Shown: positions 33,781 to 45,077 of the stretch, piece after piece
Layout of the letters: each line of letters starts with the position of its first letter
Numbering within the stretch: position 1 is the first letter of the stretch
Assembly (NCBI RefSeq): GCF_037893015.1
Contig: NC_133662.1
Location: 269,645,944-269,709,943 of the forward strand
Source of the DNA: Macrotis lagotis
Lineage: Eukaryota; Chordata; Mammalia; Peramelemorphia; Peramelidae
Length of the DNA: 64,000 nucleotides
Direction of reading: 5' to 3'
Program-made: the position numbers and the translations under genes
The notes under the pieces: model-generated
The model's database searches: none
What the model was told of the DNA's origin: nothing
The model's input: only the letters and a program-made list of their open reading frames with translations

Positions 33781-34269
33781 GCCTCAATTTGGGGCTATCT
33801 GCAATGGAGAATACCATCTGTAGTCAGAAAAAGAATTGTGGAGTATAAACAAAGATCAAAAACTTTTACCTTTAATTTACCAAAAAACCTGTTATCTTAT
33901 GTAATTTTGCTATCTCTTATGCTTTATTTTTTTCCCTTAAGGATATGATTTCTCAGGAGTAGCTAGATGGTGCAGTGGATAGAGCACCAGCTCTGGAGTC
34001 AGGAGTACCTGAGTTCAAATCTGGCCTCAGACACTTAATAATTACCTAGCTGTGTGGTCTTGGGCAAGCCACTTAACCCCATTTGCCTTGCGAAAAAAAA
34101 ACAAAACTAAAAAAATAAGATATGATTTCTCTCTCATCACATTGAGCTGAGATCAATGTATACCATGGAACCAATGTAAAGACTAACAGGATGCCTCCTG
34201 GGGGGGGGGAGGGAAGCAAGATTAGGGGGAAAACTGTAAAATTCAAAATAGATCAGTAAATTTTTAAAA
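33781..34269 (+). mobile_element. L1 3' UTR fragment with target duplication
   Basis: 'gcaatggagaataccatctg', 'tctctctcatcacatt' and 'aaagactaacaggatgcctc' match the L1 tail at 52377-52810. The 11-bp sequence aagattctgtg occurs at 33770-33780 and 34270-34280, and the match may extend with one mismatch. It sits at the end of the CR1/L3 copy. Confidence 0.85.
33955..34118 (+). mobile_element. WSINE-like SINE in L1 tail
   Basis: Typical head, core and A-rich tail. A perfect 13-bp duplication, gatatgatttctc, lies at 33942-33954 and 34119-34131. This is the third layer: CR1/L3, then L1, then SINE. Confidence 0.9.
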
Positions 34270-34429
34270 AAGATTCTGTGACCTGCACTTGTATTTCATT
34301 AATTAAAATAATTAATTATACTAATTCTATTAAATAATAGAACACTGATAAGTAAAGGACTCTTCTATGCATATATATATACACACACTAGAACCCAAAA
34401 AACTTAGGAGACCTGCCTAAGATCTGATG

Positions 34430-34715
34430 ATGTTCATCTTTCATTCTTGAAAAAGATCATGAAATCAGTGAAGTGATATCACGACAAGTACAGGAGGAGT
34501 GGGAATGTGTTAAGTCACCAGGTTCACTTTCTCATCCAGAGCCAAAAAAGGTGCAGGAGACAAATATGAACCAAGACACCTGGAGATGGCCCTGTATGTG
34601 AGGCAATCAGGGTTAAGTGACTAGCCCAAGGTTACACAGCTAGTAAACTTCAGAGGATGGGAGTTCAATTTGAACTTGACTCCAAGGCCAATGCTCTATC
34701 CACTGAGTCACCTAG
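34430..34715 (-). mobile_element. RTE-tailed tRNA SINE
   Basis: 'gttcatctttcattcttgaa' tail, 'gtcaccaggttcactttctc' body, 'caaggttacacagctagtaa' and 'atgctctatccactgagtca' head in antisense. Confidence 0.75.
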
Positions 34716-34809
34716 TACCAAGTAAGGCAGGATCCACTCCCAGCTCCTTTGACTTTCAATTCAGCACTCTTTCCTTTACATTACATTGTTCTGTTAGGAA
34801 CACCAAGTT

Positions 34810-36058
34810 AAGAAATGATGGATTATAAACAGTGTACTTGAACTAGAACCTTACATAATACACTTAGATAAGCTCCAAATGAATATATAATTTAGATATA
34901 AAAGAGGACATCACAAAAAATTAGAGAAACAAGAAAGAAATTATCAATTAGTCCTATGACTAGAGAAAGAGTTTGTAAATACACAACAGATGGAGAAATC
35001 TGTAGTAGGTAAAATGGACAGTTTTAAATACATAAAAATTAAAGTTTGTGCACAAACAAAAACAATGCAGCTAAAATTAAAATAGAAGCAGGTAAATGGG
35101 AAAATACCTTTGCTATAAGTTTTTTTTCTGGTAAAGCTCTCATTTTTAAGATATATAAAGAACTGATTCAAAAGTTATGAAAATCAGAGCCATTCTCCAG
35201 TTGATAAATGGTCAAAACATTTGAATAAGCATCTTTCAGATAATTTAATCCATGCTACCACTGGCCATTATAAAAATGATCTAAATCTAACTATTATTAG
35301 AGAATTTCAATGCTGAGGTTCTACTTCTTACCCCTCAGATTACAAAAAACATAAAATGATAAATGCTGCAGAGTCAAGAAAACAGTTACTTTAAGGAAAG
35401 TCTTATTGATGGTGCTGTGAACCAACCCAGTAACTCTGGAAAGAAATTTGGAACTATAACTCAAATGTCACTAATCTGTACATACCCTTTGGTCTACTGA
35501 AATTAATACTAAATCTATACTCCAAAAAGATCAAAGAAATAGAAAAGGAATTTATGTGGACTAAATTTTAGAAGCTGTTAGTGGTACAGAATTGGAAAGT
35601 GAAGGGGTCCCTCTTCAGGGAACTGTTGAACAAGTTGTGGTATATGAATGTGTTGAAATACTATTGTGTTTTGAGAAATGATGAAGGGAATAGTTATGAG
35701 CTGTTGTAGAGAGTAAAGTAAGTAGAACTAGGAGAACAATTTATAGACTAAGAACAATATTATAAAGATGATCAACTTCAAAAGTCTCAGGAGCTCTGAT
35801 AATCAGAATGACCAACCACAATATCAGAGAACTCAGAATGAAATATGTTACCCAACTCCTAAAATGGACTTAGGAATGAAATTTGACTGCAGACTGAAAC
35901 ATGTTTCGGAGCTGAAGGAAATGGCAAATGAGCAAATCTGTTTTGTTTTGACAATACATGTTTATAATGGGGATTCTGTTTTGTTCTTTCTTTCTCAGTG
36001 TTTGGGTAGAGGAGGACAGGAAGAAGATGGTTATTCTTTAGAAGAAAATAAAATTTAA
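34810..36058 (+). mobile_element. Old L1: ORF2 3' end and 3' UTR
   Basis: The decayed ORF2 C-terminal stretch is recognisable: 'agagccattctccagttgat', 'tggtatatgaatgtgttgaa', 'actattgtgttttgagaaat'. A 3' UTR and 'aataaaattt' end near 36058 follow. More diverged than the L1 at 52948. Confidence 0.75.
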
Positions 36059-36069
36059 ACTGAAAATAG

Positions 36070-36165
36070 TTTTCACAGGGTTCTTAGAGAGCATATTTCA
36101 ACCCCTTGTATTTCAGATGAAGAAATCAAGGACCAGACAATTGAATGAGGTCACATAGGTGTGAA
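36070..36165 (-). mobile_element. MIR fragment
   Basis: 'tttcagatgaagaaatcaag' and 'aatgaggtcacataggtg' match antisense MIR. Confidence 0.6.
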
Positions 36166-36299
36166 AAATGTAGAAATAATTTAAACCCTTTTTAAAATGA
36201 CCAATTTGGTGCTCTTTTCAGCATCATTCTCTACCTCTGTGCCTCTTTTCCTTCTTCTCTGTAATTATCACATTCCTGATTATTGTGGATTACATCACC

Positions 36300-36445
36300 T
36301 TTAGTAGCATGGCATGGTATATTCCAATGGGTGACTTTGGATAAGACACTTCTCTCTGAGTCTCCACTTTCCATTTTGTCTAAGATTGTGTTTTGTGATT
36401 GCTAAGGTGTCCTATAGCTCAAAAAGTTCTTTCAACTTGGATATT
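36300..36445 (+). mobile_element. MIR fragment
   Basis: 'gtagcatggcatggtata', 'tgactttggataagacactt' and 'ctcaaaaagttctttcaact' match diverged sense MIR. Confidence 0.55.
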
Positions 36446-37110
36446 TCAATAATTCTCAGACAATAAGGAAAGTACACATGAATTTTCTCACTGAATTGTC
36501 CCTGCTCCCATATACAAGAATATCAAAGACTTCAAAGAAGAATGGAATGGCAATACATCTACGCAGATGAAACAAATGGCCATATTGGAAGTTTCAACCA
36601 GTAAGAGACAATTTGGGGGCAAATGTTTTAATAAAGCAAATTCAGCTGTTGTTGAATTATGCATGGATGAAGAAAGTCCAAGTTTCCGTGACTGCTGAAG
36701 CCATCTTGATGATCTGTTTGTTGTTAATGAACACTGCATATGGTCATACTCAAAAAGCTTTATTTTTCTTAAAGAGAACATTGAAAGGCCAAACATTGCT
36801 TGTCTTGCCATTTCCTGGGGTTTGTGCTTAGATATTTCAAATGGATCTGTGATCAGAAAGTTATGAGTGCACAGATCACTCTCCTAATCCTAAATAATTC
36901 TTTCTCTGGTTTTTCTGAAAGAACCATGAAGAAACAGTCAACAGGCAAGGGAGTTTTCTTTGTATATCTTGCCATTCTGTGGCTCTGGTAGAGTCCAGGG
37001 TTATGCCATAACTCATCCTTGATCCTATGACCTGAGCTGCCCACATCCTTTTCTGGTCCTACATTTTTCTAATCTCTTATCCTGCTCGTAATAGGGATGG
37101 CCTGAGAAGA
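36446..37110. other. Unassigned sequence
   Basis: No repeat or gene recognised. Overlapping frames at 36488-36811 (-) and 36613-36991 (+) have no domain. Confidence 0.4.
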
Positions 37111-37111
37111 A

Positions 37112-37352
37112 GCAGGGAATAACAGAATAAAAACTAGATCTGAAATCAAGAAAACCTTTCTTTGAATCGGGTCCCAGACACTTATGAGTCATGTGACCCT
37201 AGGCAAATCACTTTGCCTGACTCAGCTTCATTTTCCTCTTCAGTAAAATGGAAATAATCATAGCATTGTCCTCCCATGGTTGTTGTGAAGATAAAATAAT
37301 ATGCTGAAAGTATTCTGCAAACATTAAAGCATTTGTTAATTATAATAATAAT
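37112..37352 (+). mobile_element. MIR-family SINE, near full length
   Basis: 'agtcatgtgaccctaggcaa', 'ttcctcttcagtaaaatgga', 'tcccatggttgttgtgaaga' and 'ttctgcaaacattaaagca' match. Confidence 0.8.
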
Positions 37353-37599
37353 TATCTCACATAATTTTTCATGCTTCAAGAGTTATCCTTCCCATTCACA
37401 TTAATTTTCCTTTGTCTTCTAGGATGCCATGTGGCAAAGGTCCAACTGATCCTCTGCTGCTATAATTTTTGAGGACCCTTAGGTGCTCATGTGCTAATTT
37501 CTGCTCCCTCTTGGGTTCCAGCCAACAAAGTAGAGGGTTCAGAGTTAAGATCTTGCACTTGAATCCAATTCCAGCAGAGGTTCTAGGCTCAGACAGATT

Positions 37600-38350
37600 C
37601 TAAAGCTCTTAATGTCTTCTTATCTTTTGTCTCCTTTCTTCCTAACATTCTTACAGATGTCTATGGCCACATCATTCTCCTATTCACTCAGGCACAAAAT
37701 CTTAGTGACCTCCTTCCTCAGGGTCTCACTCTTTCCCCCTCTCCTCATATCCAAACTGTTTACAAAGTCTGAACTTTCGATCTTCCTAATAACTGACTCT
37801 CTTTTCTCTCTTCTGACACTGACAGTCCTCTAACACAAGACCTCAAAATCCACTTCTGGACTACTGCCATGGAGACAGATGGACCTGTTCCACCCCACTC
37901 CAGTCTCTTTCTCCTCTCGTCCATCCTCCCTTCAATCACCAAAGTGATTTTCCTAAAGGGCATGGCTAATGATACCCCCTCACCCACTGACCCCCTATTA
38001 CTCCAGGATTAAACATAAAATCCTTTGTACAGCTTGTACAATCCTCCTGAACCTAATTCCTTCTGAGTTTTTCAGTTTTTCTCCTCTTCCAGGAACTCTG
38101 TGATTCAGTGTCACTAACCCCTTGAAGTTTCAGTATAAAAGAGGAGCACTCCATCTCTAGACACTGGGTGGATATTTCTGGCTGTGCCCCTGCCTGGAAT
38201 GTTCTCTCCTTCTCTCCATATCCTGACTTCCTAAAGTCCCACCTAAAATCCCACCTCTCACAGGAAGACTTTGGGTAATATGTTGGAACAAACTTGTTTG
38301 TGTATTGTCTGTCCCATTAGACTGAGTCTTCCAGAACATCAATTTGTCTT
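37600..38350 (+). mobile_element. L2-type LINE 3' region
   Basis: 'ctactgccatggagacag', 'accaaagtgattttcctaaa', 'ccctattactccaggattaa', 'ctgtgcccctgcctggaatg', 'tctcacaggaagactttg' and 'gtctgtcccattagactgag' follow the L2 3' end in order over about 750 bp. Another copy lies at 61380-61775. Confidence 0.75.
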
Positions 38351-38481
38351 TTGACCTCCTCCTTTCAGGGTTCCTAGCCAGTTTGAATACGGGTCCTCCT
38401 GAGTTTTGGACTAGCACTATATCCAATCCTCTTCCATAGATAAGGGAATTAGAATGGAAGAATGAAGATATTACTTATTCT

Positions 38482-38642
38482 TTTTATTTTTTTAAGATTT
38501 TTTACAAGGCAATAGGGTTAAGTGGCTTGCCCAAGGCCCCACAGCTAGGTAATTATTAAGTGTCTGAGGCCAGATTTGAACTCAGGTACTCCCAACTCCA
38601 GGGTCAGTGCTCTATCTACTGCACCACCTAGCCTCCCCAAGT
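38482..38642 (-). mobile_element. WSINE-like SINE with 13-bp target duplication
   Basis: Antisense copy with a T-rich start at left and 'caccacctagcctcccc' at right. Perfect duplication tattacttattct lies at 38469-38481 and 38643-38655. Confidence 0.9.
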
Positions 38643-38677
38643 TATTACTTATTCTCAGGGTCCTTCACCTGCCTTGT

Positions 38678-38679
<2 letters not shown>

Positions 38680-38732
<53 letters not shown>

Positions 38733-38815
38733 TACTGTGTATAATATCTAGCTATCTAGCTAGATACATATGATATCTTAGATAAGTCGATAGATATCAT
38801 AGATATCTTAGATGA

Positions 38816-38855
<40 letters not shown>

Positions 38856-38885
38856 ATAGATGGATGTATAGATAGATAAATAGCT
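38680..38885. repeat. (TA)n and (GATA)n microsatellites
   Basis: (TA)n at about 38680-38726, then degenerate GATA/TCTA text and a clean (GATA)n at about 38817-38852. Confidence 0.95.
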
Positions 38886-39404
38886 AGATATAGATATCAC
38901 CTACTAGGTAACAAGCACTGGATTAAGCCTTTCCAAAGATGATGTCCAATCTCACTTGTTGCATTTCTTTTCTCCTTCATCATCTCCAGCCCCAGAGCCT
39001 TCCCCTTTTCAGCTCTTCCCCACACTCTTCCAAAGCTCCAAGCTCATAGACTGAGCACTGGAAAGATCCAAAGGAAGACATTGCTCCTGCCCTCCTGAAA
39101 GCTTCCTCTCTTCAGCCCCCAGAGGGGATGCAAAGGGCTACCTTGGAAGACTATGATCCTTGGGTCTTGTGTCATTTCACCCTTTGGACAACAGCGAGCT
39201 TTTGTAGCTAAGACTTTCTGGCTTCGTCTTTGCACAGCAGCCAGCATCTTCTGAATCTCAGAATCAGATTGAGCTAAAGGGTACCCCACAACCCCTGGAT
39301 TCCCACAGCCCCTCCAGCATTTAACGTTTTTAAATTGTGTCTTTCTTTGCACAAATAAGTCTCAAATTTTGCTCTTAAGCCTTTGCACAAACTTTGAAAA
39401 CTTG

Positions 39405-39930
39405 TAAACTATGCCCTCTTCACCATTTTCCTTTAGAATTCTTGTCTTCCTTCAAGATTCATCATTAAGTATCAAGCCCTCTAGGGAACCTCTGCTGAGT
39501 TTCCCACTTACAAGTGGCTCCCTGCCCCTCCCCAAAGGACTTTGTTTCTTCCAATGGTTATTTTCTCCCTTACTTCTCTGGGTTGTTGTTCAATCTTGTT
39601 CAAGTCTTCATGACTCCATTTGGAGTGGTTTGTATTTCCTTCTCCAGTTCACTTTACAGATGAGGACACTGAGGTCAAAGGCTGAAGTGACTTGCCTACG
39701 GTCACAGAGTTAAGTGTCTTTGACCAGATATGAATCAGAAATATGAATCTTCCTGCCTTTCAGCAGGCACTCTATCCACTGTGCCATCTATTTGTCCCCA
39801 CTTCTCTGAATATAAGCTCTTTTCTTCTACAGAATGTAAACTTCATGAGAGAAGAACTTGTCTTTATAATACTATTTCCTGAGACAAGGCCTGGGATGGA
39901 GTAGCTCCTTAATAAAAGCTAAAGTGACTC
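39405..39930 (+). mobile_element. L2-type LINE 3' end split by a SINE
   Basis: 'gtcttccttcaagattca' and 'ctctgctgagtttcccac' lie before the SINE. 'gaatgtaaacttcatgagag' and 'aggcctgggatggagtagct' follow it, giving the normal L2 3' terminal order. Confidence 0.65.
39585..39800 (-). mobile_element. MAR1-type SINE
   Basis: Antisense: 'ttgttgttcaatcttgttca', 'tccttctccagttcacttta', 'agtgacttgcctacggtcac', 'actctatccactgtgccatc'. It is inserted in the L2 copy. Confidence 0.75.
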
Positions 39931-41335
39931 TGTGAATCATGGGAGAATGGGTAGACTTCTCCCTGCCTCAGCTCAGAGGAGATAGTGGCTATGCAGCAAC
40001 ATTGAGAACAGGGCTACACAAACCACCAATCTCAATTTAGTGATCATTATGCTTGGATATTTTCTCATTAATTAATAAAGCCAAGTTGCATCAAGTCAAG
40101 AAAGATGTCACGCCAGCACTGCTGAATATTGGAAAATGTGTATCTGTCTTTTCGGAGTTTATAATCTAAGGAAGGGAGGTAGCCCATAAAGGGCTACTAA
40201 AATGAGAAGAGGAAGAGTGGGAAGTGAAGGGACCAAGAGCAGAAGCATAACAGAATAGTCCTTAGTGAAGTCAGGGTAAGAATAAAGTTATGGTTGCCCT
40301 GGGCCTCCTCCTAAAAATGGCCTTGTTTAAGACACCAGCCAATCCAAGAGAGAGGCCAAAGGGGAAGAGCATACTGCCAATGTGAGATATAGTCCAGGAA
40401 GAGAGGGAGCTTCCAAGGTGAAAACATTTCTGTGTCATGATAGAAAAAGTCCTGCAAAGACTGGGCAGCAGTGCTGTATGGAAAGGAATAATGAAGTAAC
40501 AGCCTTTTTTCCCCATGAAAATCCACTTGAAAGTGTACAACATTTCCTACTGAATGCTAACCCAGAACATGAAACTTAGGGAAACCAGTTTCTGAAATAA
40601 TGAAGGAGGGGCCAAAAATAACTTTGATATGAAACAAAACATTTTCTAGTTGGTCGAGGAGCCCAAAAGGTTGACTATCCTCTGATCTCTTTGGTGATGG
40701 AAGAAGAAATGACTTCCATGTGCTTGTGATCATGTGATTCCTCTGCTCCTTTTGTGTTCATTCTTTCTTGATCTTGGTGAATGAATATCCCAAGATGGGA
40801 GCAATCAATTGATATAAAGTCTAGGAGATTCACAAAACTATTCCCCTATTCCATGGACTGTCATTGGCAGCAAAAACTGAGTGCAGTGAGGAGCCCGTGA
40901 AGTCATTGGGTAGTGTATATGGCCCAACTCAGTTGGGGACTTGCCCAGAAGGTAGATATGTGTATTCTTTCCATGAATACTTTCATACCTTGGAATTTCA
41001 AGCTTCAGTCCTTTCCCCCCCATTTACCCTAAATGCAAACACAAAGGGAGAGTGAACATTGCTCTGGGGACAATTTTACAAATATCCCTTCCTAAAGCTG
41101 ATTTGTTTCAACTGGCTAATTAATATTGGCTGAATATATTTCATGAAGGTCTCTCAATGGGGGTTCATGAGCAAATAAATAAACACAGTTCCTAGAACCC
41201 TGAAGGGAAGAAGATTGAGGTACTCTGGGAGTATCCAGAAAATCAAATTAGTAGAAGTTGGGGGGATGTATATACATAATGTATAAGAATCACAAATTTA
41301 GAACTAGACTTTATTTTTAAAAATCTCACTTCATT
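39931..41335. other. Unassigned sequence
   Basis: No gene or repeat recognised with confidence. Frames at 40271-40579 and 40838-41055 are short and lack domains. Confidence 0.4.
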
Positions 41336-41337
41336 TT

Positions 41338-41471
41338 TTTCCAGTCCTTGAATGTCATAAAGAACTGAGGTCCAGAGACTGGTGGTGACTTGCCCAGTAT
41401 CACACACAATCACACAATCTCATAATCATACACACACACACACACATACACATAATTAATATATATATATG

Positions 41472-41516
<45 letters not shown>

Positions 41517-41575
41517 GACAGTAATGGAATTTCAACTCAGTCCCTCTGACTCCAGAACCTTTAATATCTCCAGTG
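41338..41575 (-). mobile_element. MIR fragment split by CA/TA microsatellite
   Basis: 'gaactgaggtccagagactg' and 'gtgacttgcccagtatcaca' precede the (CA)n/(TA)n block (41430-41517). 'atttcaactcagtccctctg' and 'actccagaacct' follow it, completing antisense MIR order. Confidence 0.65.
41430..41517. repeat. (CA)n and (TA)n microsatellite
   Basis: CA units to about 41455, then ATAT repeats with GT interruptions. Confidence 0.95.
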
Positions 41576-41639
41576 TAGCATGTGACTTGTCACCCGTCAC
41601 TTCCTCTTTCTCCATTCATACTCATTCAGTGTTCAACAT

Positions 41640-42340
41640 ATGATAGTAGTTAGTGTGTACCCATTTTGTTCGGTCTGCTTTTTTCAATTTACATTATTTT
41701 ATAGGAGTCTTTCCAGATTTCTTTGCATTCCTCATACTTGTTGGTCTTAATTGCATTATAGTATTCCATTACAGTGACATACCACAATTTATCTAACCAT
41801 TCCCCTACTGTTGGACTTTTAGATTACTTCCAGTTTTTGTTTTGTTTTGTTTTGATGCAATTACACATGATGCAACTCTGAAAGCCTTTGAACAGTTGAC
41901 TCTTTATTGGTGTTTATTTATTTTTACATAAAATTTTCAGGGTATATTTCCACCCATGGAAGTAAGCATTGGGTCAAAGGATATGATTATATTTGTATCC
42001 TTTTCTATATACTACCAGATTGCTCTCCAAACAGATTGGCCAAGATTGCAATTTCATTTGTAGTGAATGAGTGTACTTGTTCCTCTACAAGCCCACCAAG
42101 TTGGATTTTCATTGCTTTTAAACAGTTGGTTAATGGAAAGCAATGCCTAATACTTGTTTAATTTATTTTTAGAATTTATTTCCTTTATCACTAGCGAGGT
42201 GGAGCATTTTCAACTTGTTTTCACAATGGAAAATTGTCTGTTTTTATATCTAGTTGTCAAGCTTCTATATGTCGTATTTTCTGTAAATAATTTCCATAGT
42301 CTATTATTATCCTTTTGATTTTAATTATTTTGATTGTTCA
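41640..42340 (-). mobile_element. Old L1 ORF2 3' fragment (antisense)
   Basis: 'attatagtattccattacag', 'cataccacaatttatctaac', 'ctaccagattgctctccaaa' and 'gtctattattatcc' are the inverse of the L1 ORF2 C-terminal region. Strongly diverged. Confidence 0.7.
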
Positions 42341-42617
42341 CATTTTATCTAGTCATGCACATCCATCAATATCATTATGATCATTATCATTATTATTATT
42401 CTCTCTTTTTGCCAAGGATCACATAATGTTGGTGATGGTTTTGTCCTATGCTCTAACAAATCACATTAAAAGACCATCTCTTCTGAGTGATCCTTCCCAC
42501 CTGTTCTTTCATGAAAATGTAATTATGATCTTGTCTAGACTTAAAACTTTCTACTTGGTCTTCAATATATATTAACATTGAATTAAATATCTTTGTATAT
42601 CTTACTCATTAATTTGG

Positions 42618-42882
42618 TGAATAATTTCTGGTGCTTCGGTTTGAGTGGAGAGATGAATTCATGAGACAGGGGCCACAGAGATATGAGGAATGTTAAGTTT
42701 ATTTACACATGAGCAAAATTATAGCAAGCAGCCAGATCCTTTAAGAGACATGAGAGAGGAGAATGAGATACAATAAGACTTCTAAAGGGAAACCAAGTGA
42801 TGATTTACATACTAAAGCAGCAAGATTCTGTGCAAACAAAGATGATTAGCACAATACTGTGAAAAATTTTGTTCTCACAACA
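42618..42882 (-). mobile_element. Possible solo LTR fossil
   Basis: Read on the minus strand, this begins TGTTGTGAGAAC. It holds a TATA-like stretch and an AATAAA (near 42695) followed by a U5-like pyrimidine-rich end. This is LTR-like organisation of about 265 bp. The terminal repeats are poor and I found no target duplication, so the family (ERV/MaLR) and even the LTR call are tentative. If real it is old and broken. Confidence 0.35.
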
Positions 42883-43868
42883 TCCTTTGTGCATCCCTCA
42901 GTATCCTCTTCAGGGACCAGATGGTTCTGGTCCACATCTGGGGAATGACAGTTTTTGACATAATGTAGGGGGAGAAATGCATCATATACTGTAAAATTTT
43001 CTGACCAGATGCAAAGTTTGTAAGATAGTTGTTATCAATCTAAGAACAGTACAGAAAGGCACAAAATAATATTGTTGTTTGTTTGCTTTTTTGTTCTCAG
43101 AGTTGTTAAAAAAAATCATCACATAGCTTTGTGAAGGCAGAAAATCAGCATGGCAAAATAGAAGGTGAGTTCATTATTTGTTGGCATAAGACCTCTCACT
43201 ACTAGCATTTTCACAGCATCAAGTTCTATCATAATCATTGTATTAATTCAATCCATATTTGAACATGGGGTGTTCTAGTTGTCTTTTATTGTCAATATTA
43301 AGGTTTACGGTTTGCCTCCATAGGTCCTTTATATCCTGGGTAGATTGATCCCCAGTCTTATGAAGCCTTCTGATTTTAATGTCCAGGGTTTCTTTTTATC
43401 ATTATCAAAATCTGGTATTCATCTTTAGGCATAGATAGGGATGAAACCAGAAGTTTCATTTCCCATAAAGGGAAACTGTCTTTAGCAATGCAGACTACGT
43501 CTTTGTATTATATTTGAGAATAGTCTAGAGTTCTCTGTAGTTATGTGACTCACCCATTGTCACAGGGCTAGGGTTTGTCAGAGCCTGGGTCTTTTATACA
43601 TGTTACAAAGGTTTTCTTTTTCTTTATGCAATGAAAGGAGGGAGTGGACGAGGGCCTTAGAAAGAGAGTAATCAAAAATTAAAAAGGAGACAAAAATAAA
43701 GGGGAAAAGAGAGGATGATTAAAAGCTATCTTTTTAAAATAGTGCCCAGGAAAGTACAAAGGGAATTCTAGAAAGAATAAGATATAGTGAACAGGGAGGG
43801 TAGGGGGAAAATAAGGGAAAAGAGGAAGGAGAAGAGATTGAAATAGGAGGGGGAAAAGGGGGTGGGAG
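42883..43868. other. Unassigned sequence
   Basis: No gene recognised. If the LTR call to the left is right, the first 200 bp could be flanking element remains, but I see no diagnostic domain. Confidence 0.4.
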
Positions 43869-43871
43869 ATA

Positions 43872-44172
43872 GAATAAACATTTATAAAGTGCCTACTACA
43901 TTCGAGGCACAGTGGTAAGCATTTTAAAAACATTTCATTGTAGCTTTGAAAGCTACATGCTGAATTGATTATATATTTAAAAGAAAAGTGAACCACACAT
44001 GAGAGAGCCTGTGGTTTCATGTGTAATCCTTTTCTTCCTGTTATATAATGTATGTGCAAATACATACGTACACCCATATGTATGTATATGCCTATTGTCT
44101 TGGTGTTTCTTAAGTTCACAATTAATTTAAAATAGAAATCAAACTCTGACTTCATTTCCCCTGAGTACAATG
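43872..44172 (-). mobile_element. MIR fragments
   Basis: 'acatttataaagtgcctact' and 'gaggcacagtggtaagcat' (43877-43925), and later 'gaaatcaaactctgacttca' with 'caatgctctcactccc' (44135-44185), are the two ends of an antisense MIR separated by other text. The 176-codon minus frame over this stretch crosses both pieces and is treated as chance. Confidence 0.5.
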
Positions 44173-44389
44173 CTCTCACTCCCAAGGCAGGAAGCTGAAT
44201 TCTGCCCACTTAGCCAAACCCAACCAGAGCTCAAGCACTGACCAGTTCCTGTGTTTGTCTCATAGTTTGTGTCACTGTGACTTGTGCATCAGAATTAATT
44301 CTGGAAGAGAAGTTGGAGATCTGTACCTACCATGCTATTTTAAAGAGGATATGACTGACTTCCAGAATATTATAAAGTGAGAAAAGTCA

Positions 44390-44505
44390 GACCAAGGTTC
44401 AGAAAGAATTGTCATTCAGATCTTGACATAAACACTTAATAAATAGCTGTGGGTCTCCTAACAAATCACTTCACCCATTGGAGGCAGAGTTCTGCTATAA
44501 AACAG
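44390..44505 (+). mobile_element. MIR fragment
   Basis: 'cattcagatcttgacataaa' and 'gtctcctaacaaatcacttc' match sense MIR, diverged. Confidence 0.5.
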
Positions 44506-44554
44506 GGCACCATCCTTTACAAAGAACTATGAGAAGCTGGAAAGACTTCAGAGG

Positions 44555-44985
44555 AGGGCAACTATAATAGTCAAGTCTGCAGATCATGAATCATGTGGAG
44601 GAAATGAGAATATTAACCTGGAGGGGACATCACTCAGGGGAAGAGCAAGCAGATAGCTGTCTTCTGGGTTTGGAAGGTCTGTTATCTGGACTAAGGATCA
44701 AATACTGTCAACTTGGCCCCGTGGGTCAGGACTGGGAGCAAAGGGTAAAAGTTACAAAGTACAGCAAATGATGAGAGCTGTCCAAAGTACTGATGAGACC
44801 TGGCTTCAGGAAGTAGATAAGGCTTCACTAGATCCTTTGTTTTCTTTAAGAAAAGGCTAGGTGACCTTTTGTTTGGCAAAATTAGAGCTTACATAGGAAG
44901 TATACTTTATCTTAAAGGACTCTTACTTACTGACATTGAAGTAGATGGTCTCTGAGATCCTCCTAGTTCTGTGATAATATAATTC
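44555..44985 (+). mobile_element. CR1/L3-type LINE 3' end
   Basis: 'gcagatagctgtcttctggg', 'ggtctgttatctggactaag', 'gtgggtcaggactgggagca', 'ggcttcaggaagtagataag', 'gaaaaggctaggtgacc' and 'gtctctgagatcctcctagt' follow the conserved CR1/L3 tail from end to end. Confidence 0.75.
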
Positions 44986-45033
44986 AAATAATAAATTCAA
45001 ATCTTCACTAACACGAGTAATAAAGATTATTTG

Positions 45034-45077
<44 letters not shown>

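Noticed and set aside
43679-44209. 176-codon minus-strand frame with hydrophobic end
   Set aside because: It spans two antisense MIR pieces. The hydrophobic part comes from translating a purine-rich strand in reverse.
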